Origin: an uncultured Pseudoflavonifractor sp.
GTDB lineage: Bacteria; Bacillota; Clostridia; Oscillospirales; Oscillospiraceae
Direction of reading: 5' to 3'
Length of the DNA stretch: 33,254 nt
NCBI GenBank assembly: GCA_947383685.1
Contig: CANDEE010000013.1
Coordinates: 1-33,254 of the forward strand
Part shown: in pieces, positions 30,517 through 33,254 of the stretch
Layout: the number at the start of each line of letters is the position of its first letter
How positions within the stretch are numbered: position 1 is the first letter of the stretch
Program-made: the position numbers and the translations under genes
The notes under the pieces: model-generated
What the model saw: only the letters and a program-made list of their open reading frames with translations
Told to the model about the DNA's origin: nothing
Database searches by the model: none

Positions 30517-31237
30517 GGTTTTCTTCCTCCTTTATGGGAAACAGCACGGCAGCTCCACCCGCCAGCAGCAGGGTCAGCAGAATGACCTGGGTCCCCCCGG
30601 TGAGCCACTCCAGCCGAAACGCCCCCGCCGCCTTTCCCAGCGCAAAGCTGCAAAGGAAGCTGAGAATCACCAAGACCCCTACTACCCTGTTCTTCCGGGC
30701 CGGGGGAATGATAATGGCCAAGAACATTCCATAAAGGGCCACGCTCAAGGCCGAGACCACCCGCAGAGGTAAAATGTTCCCGGCGGTAATACCCAGGGCG
30801 GTTCCCATTGCCCAGCTTGGGATGGACACCAGCATAGCCCCATAGGTATACAGGGGCTCCAGCGTTCCGGGCCGGGCCATGGTTACGCCAAATATCTCGT
30901 CCGTAATGCCAAAGCCCACCCCGATACGGTGCCAAAGGGAGGTTCCGGGAGCAAACTTCTGGCTCAGGGCGCAGCTCATCAGCAGATAGCGGGCGTTGGT
31001 AATCAGGATGGTCAGGGCCAGCTCCCAGTAAGGAGCCATAGCGGCAATGGCCGTAATTCCCGCGTACTCCCCTGCCGAGGCATGGTTTAGAATGCTGATG
31101 ATAAAGCCTTGAAGCGGGGTAAGGCCCGCATTTCTTCCCGCAATTCCCAGAGAAAAGGCCACGGCAAAATAGCCCATGGCAATGGGCACTCCGTCCCGGA
31201 CTCCCTGGCAGAGGGCGGTCTTTTTTTCAATGGTCAT
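30506..31237 (-). CDS. azlC: Branched-chain amino acid exporter subunit, AzlC family
   Basis: This 243-residue membrane protein is the large subunit of the AzlCD exporter. GVRDGVPIAMGYFAVAFSLG near the N-terminus, NHASAGEYAG (about 50), TNARYLLMSCALSQKF (about 80-95) and GFGITDEIF are characteristic. Seven to eight membrane segments are predicted. The ATG at 31237 is given as the start; a TTG two codons upstream lies closer to the AAAGGGG motif and is an equally possible start. It is 54 bases downstream of trmO and overlaps azlD by 11 bases. Confidence 0.93.
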   Translation of the reverse strand: MTIEKKTALCQGVRDGVPIAMGYFAVAFSLGIAGRNAGLTPLQGFIISILNHASAGEYAGITAIAAMAPYWELALTILITNARYLLMSCALSQKFAPGTSLWHRIGVGFGITDEIFGVTMARPGTLEPLYTYGAMLVSIPSWAMGTALGITAGNILPLRVVSALSVALYGMFLAIIIPPARKNRVVGVLVILSFLCSFALGKAAGAFRLEWLTGGTQVILLTLLLAGGAAVLFPIKEEENHGG

Positions 31238-31291
31238 GGGCAAGCTGCCCCTTTCTGGTCAGGTTTTCGCAAGTATCGCAGGCTTCCGGCC

Positions 31292-31984
31292 CTATGTGGC
31301 CTGCCCTGTCACGTCCACCACGGTGAGGGTTTCTCCCGCCACGGTGAATTTGATCTCCAGCCCGGCAAAGGCCATGCCGTAGACCCGGGCCGGGTCATCC
31401 TGATAGTGGGGCCGGGGGTCCCATGAGAGGACCCCTTTCAGGGCCTCCAGCCGCCCGGCAGGCACCCGGGCCGCCATGGCCGGGGAAATATTCACGGTCA
31501 ATTTTTGCTCCGGTGGCAGAGCAAAGCCTTCCTTGGCCTCGGGGTGGCAATCGGCGTAGGGGATATAGGGCTTGATGTCGTAGATAGGGGTGCCGTCCAT
31601 CAAATCGGCTCCGGAAACGCGGAGCACCGGCCCCCGGGCTGTTTTCAGTTCCACCTTTTCCAGCTTCACGCAGGAAAGGCCCAGGGGATTTGGCCGAAAG
31701 GGGGATCGGGTGGCAAAGACCCCCATCCGCTCGTTGCCTCCCAGCCGGGGGGGCCGTACCGTGGGGGCCCAGGTATCCCGTTGAGCCTTGTGGAACCCCC
31801 ACACCAGCCACAGGTGGGAAAATCCCTCTATCCCCCGGAGGGCAGCAGGGTCCCGGTATTCCGGTTCAAAAACCACCGTGCTCCGCAGCTCCTCCACCAT
31901 ACCGCTCTGCCGGGGCACGCCGAATTTGGAAGGAAACTCGCTCTCCATTCGGGCAATGACCTTCCATTCCGTCCGCTCCTCCAT
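31292..31984 (-). CDS. trmO: tRNA (t6A37) N6-methyltransferase, TrmO/TsaA family
   Basis: This 230-residue protein has a TsaA beta-barrel domain (about 5-140) with GIEGFSHLWLVWGFH (about 51-65), TRSPFRPNPLGLS (about 92-104) and DLMDGTPIYDIKPYIPYAD (about 130-148). These are the SAM-binding and active-site blocks of TrmO. TrmO methylates N6-threonylcarbamoyladenosine at position 37 of certain tRNAs, such as tRNA-Thr. A C-terminal domain of about 70 residues follows, as in E. coli TrmO. The ATG at 31984 with AAGGTGG upstream is preferred over in-frame readings that would include the promoter. It is the first gene of a probable trmO-azlC-azlD transcript. Confidence 0.92.
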   Translation of the reverse strand: MEERTEWKVIARMESEFPSKFGVPRQSGMVEELRSTVVFEPEYRDPAALRGIEGFSHLWLVWGFHKAQRDTWAPTVRPPRLGGNERMGVFATRSPFRPNPLGLSCVKLEKVELKTARGPVLRVSGADLMDGTPIYDIKPYIPYADCHPEAKEGFALPPEQKLTVNISPAMAARVPAGRLEALKGVLSWDPRPHYQDDPARVYGMAFAGLEIKFTVAGETLTVVDVTGQAT

Positions 31985-32011
31985 TCGGCCCACCTTCCTT
32001 TCACTCTGAAA

Positions 32012-32040
32012 ATCATACCACAACCCAATACCAAACACAA
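32012..32040 (-). promoter_or_regulatory. Promoter of trmO-azlCD
   Basis: On the minus strand, TTGTGT (complement of 32035-32040) and TATGAT (complement of 32012-32017) are 17 bases apart, and TGG precedes the -10 as an extended element. The leader is about 20 bases. Confidence 0.72.
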
Positions 32041-32095
32041 GCCGACCCTTTCCATTCCAAAACTTTGGTTTTCTCTTTTTCTTTTCCACTTATGC

Positions 32096-32104
32096 TGGTA
32101 TAAT
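32096..32104 (+). promoter_or_regulatory. Extended -10 promoter of the deoD-type gene
   Basis: TGGTATAAT (32096-32104) is a consensus extended -10. The -35 region is a T-rich run rather than TTGACA. The transcript would start near 32111, with AAAGGAGG at 32125-32132 before the ATG at 32140. Confidence 0.7.
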
Positions 32105-32139
32105 GGAATTCCCTAAATCGCCCAAAAGGAGGATTTTTG

Positions 32140-32850
32140 ATGAGTACTCACATCAGCGCCAAACCGGGGGAAATTGCACCGCGGGTCCTGATGCCCGGCG
32201 ACCCCCTCCGGGCAAAGTACATCGCAGACAAATTTTTGGAGCGCCCCGCCTGCATTAACGAGATTCGGGGGATGTACGGCTTCACCGGCCTTTATAAAGG
32301 AGAGCAGGTCACTGTCATCGCCTCGGGTATGGGAACTCCCTCCCTGATGATTTACATGACTGAGCTATGCCGGGAATACGGAGCCAAGCAATTCGTCCGT
32401 ATCGGCACCTGTGGAGCAGTGCGGGAGAGTCTGAAAGTAGGCGACCTCATTTTATCCACCGCCACCAGCACCACCTCCGGTATCAATCTCTACGACTTGC
32501 CGGGCACCTTTGCCCCCGCCGCCGATTTTGACCTTTCCCGCCGGGCCTGGGAACAGGCTCAAAGGGCCGGCTTGAAACTTTACGCCGGGACCACTCTCTG
32601 CAATGACCATTTCTATGTAGAGGACAAGCCCATATACAGCCGCAAATGGGAAAAATGGGGCATACTGGCCTCTGAGCAGGAGGGCGTCGGTCTCTATTCT
32701 GTGGCGGCCCGGGAGGGAGTCCAGGCCCTTATGCTGCTGACAGTGGCGGCAAACCTTTACCATCCGGAGGATGCCATGCCTGCCGAGGAGCGGGAGCGCG
32801 GGCTGGACCGGATGATCCTCCTGGGGCTGGATACCCTGGTCGGTAAGTAA
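32140..32850 (+). CDS. deoD: DeoD-type purine nucleoside phosphorylase homologue with altered active site
   Basis: This 236-residue protein is the usual length for hexameric DeoD. It keeps LMPGDPLRAKYIA (phosphate site), RGMYGFTG, SGMGTPS, RIGTCGAV and the Arg of AEERERGL. The E. coli segment VEMEA is SEQEG here, retaining the ribose-binding glutamate but with Gln at the methionine. The E. coli catalytic TVSDH is TVAAN, so the aspartate that protonates N7 of 6-oxopurines is missing. Other nucleoside phosphorylases of this fold, such as uridine phosphorylase, lack that aspartate, so specificity may differ. The ATG at 32140 has AAAGGAGG 7 bases upstream. It is a single-gene unit ending at a hairpin. 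Confidence 0.88.
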   Translation: MSTHISAKPGEIAPRVLMPGDPLRAKYIADKFLERPACINEIRGMYGFTGLYKGEQVTVIASGMGTPSLMIYMTELCREYGAKQFVRIGTCGAVRESLKVGDLILSTATSTTSGINLYDLPGTFAPAADFDLSRRAWEQAQRAGLKLYAGTTLCNDHFYVEDKPIYSRKWEKWGILASEQEGVGLYSVAAREGVQALMLLTVAANLYHPEDAMPAEERERGLDRMILLGLDTLVGK

Positions 32851-32865
32851 GTCCAAAAACAAAAA

Positions 32866-32897
32866 AAACGCCTGATTCCATACGGAATCAGGCGTTT
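32866..32897. terminator. Terminator between deoD and the right-hand tRNA cluster
   Basis: A perfect 14-bp stem (32866-32879 with 32884-32897) closes a 4-base loop. On the minus strand it is followed by a long T-run (TTTTT then GTTTTT), a strong terminator for the tRNA transcript and probably also used by deoD. Confidence 0.9.
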
Positions 32898-32898
32898 C

Positions 32899-32974
<76 letters not shown>

Positions 32975-33001
32975 ATGTCAGGCGCGATTGCGCCCAACAG
33001 A

Positions 33002-33078
<77 letters not shown>

Positions 33079-33120
33079 ATCTTAAACTATATGGTATGCG
33101 GAAGACCCGCTTATACCCTT

Positions 33121-33196
33121 TGGCAGGGGCAGAAGGACTCGAACCCTCGGCACGCGGTTTTGGAGACCGCTGCTCTACCAACTGAGCTATACCCCT
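33121..33196 (-). tRNA. tRNA-Trp (anticodon CCA)
   Basis: A 76-base cloverleaf with encoded 3' CCA and discriminator G. The acceptor AGGGGTA pairs with TGCCCCT, and the anticodon loop CTCCAAA reads CCA (tryptophan). Confidence 0.96.
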
Positions 33197-33199
33197 ATG

Positions 33200-33254
33200 T
33201 GGTGGGCCTTCGGGGACTCGAACCCAGGACCGACCGGTTATGAGCCGGCTGCTC
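33200..33254 (-). tRNA. Partial tRNA with CAT anticodon, probably tRNA-Ile2, cut by the window edge
   Basis: Only the 3' 55 bases are present, including encoded CCA, the T arm and the anticodon arm (GCCGG-CTCATAA-CCGGT). The loop CTCATAA, the following CGGTC variable region and a GGGCC-type acceptor resemble tRNA-Ile whose CAT is modified to lysidine. It does not have the GGG/CCC anticodon stem of initiator Met. The missing 5' half would settle it. Confidence 0.75.

Overview
The window looks like chromosomal core sequence from a GC-rich, anaerobic, low-copy clostridium, most likely the Oscillospiraceae (Flavonifractor / Lawsonibacter / Intestinimonas-like). This placement is inferred from gene content and style: a ribosomal cluster rplU-prp-rpmA in which L27 carries the Firmicutes-type cleavable N-terminus, a PPi-type pyruvate phosphate dikinase, an [FeFe] hydrogenase, DUF1836 and DegV proteins, strong AGGAGG ribosome binding sites and textbook sigma-A promoters. 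I see no phage, insertion sequence, CRISPR array or plasmid gene. Most genes lie on the minus strand.

Layout. 1-2.1 kb: a cold shock gene, then a YdcZ-type transporter divergent from a YeiL-like Crp/Fnr regulator, with a near-perfect palindrome between them. 2.1-2.5 kb: a minus-strand Met-Glu-Val tRNA operon. 2.5-8.6 kb (minus): secA, pgeF, a lone peptide-binding lipoprotein and an orphan VanR-like response regulator. 8.7-14.8 kb (plus): rlmD, a DUF3783 gene, then a tight run of two split ThrE-type exporter halves, a YjjG-type nucleotidase, an SGNH hydrolase, a DUF4358 lipoprotein and a second SGNH protein that has lost its catalytic serine. 14.85-18.0 kb (minus): the rplU-prp-rpmA operon behind a large structured leader, then a PPC-domain gene, obgE and a 59-codon DUF6440 gene. 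18.1-22.8 kb (minus): a five-gene run DUF1836-degV-prmA-phosphoesterase-iron alcohol dehydrogenase. 23.0-26.5 kb (minus): ppdK and a nitroreductase. 26.6-30.1 kb (minus): an [FeFe] hydrogenase and an overlapping GltD-like flavoprotein with a NuoF-type iron-sulfur head. 30.2-32.0 kb (minus): trmO, azlC, azlD. 32.1-32.9 kb: a deoD-type phosphorylase (plus). 32.9 kb to the end: a minus-strand tRNA cluster (Ile2, Trp, Asp, Thr), cut by the window edge.

Functionally the window mixes translation and secretion housekeeping with fermentative redox metabolism: pyruvate/PEP interconversion, H2 metabolism linked to a pyridine-nucleotide flavoprotein, and alcohol formation. A few small-molecule exporters and cell-surface proteins are also present. 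The items most worth a second look are the active/inactive SGNH pair flanking DUF4358, the hydrogenase-GltD/NuoF chimera with a possible Rex site, the nested rplU leader RNA, the shared YdcZ/YeiL operator, and the DeoD homologue without the usual catalytic aspartate. All family assignments come from reading the translations against remembered families; no database search was run.
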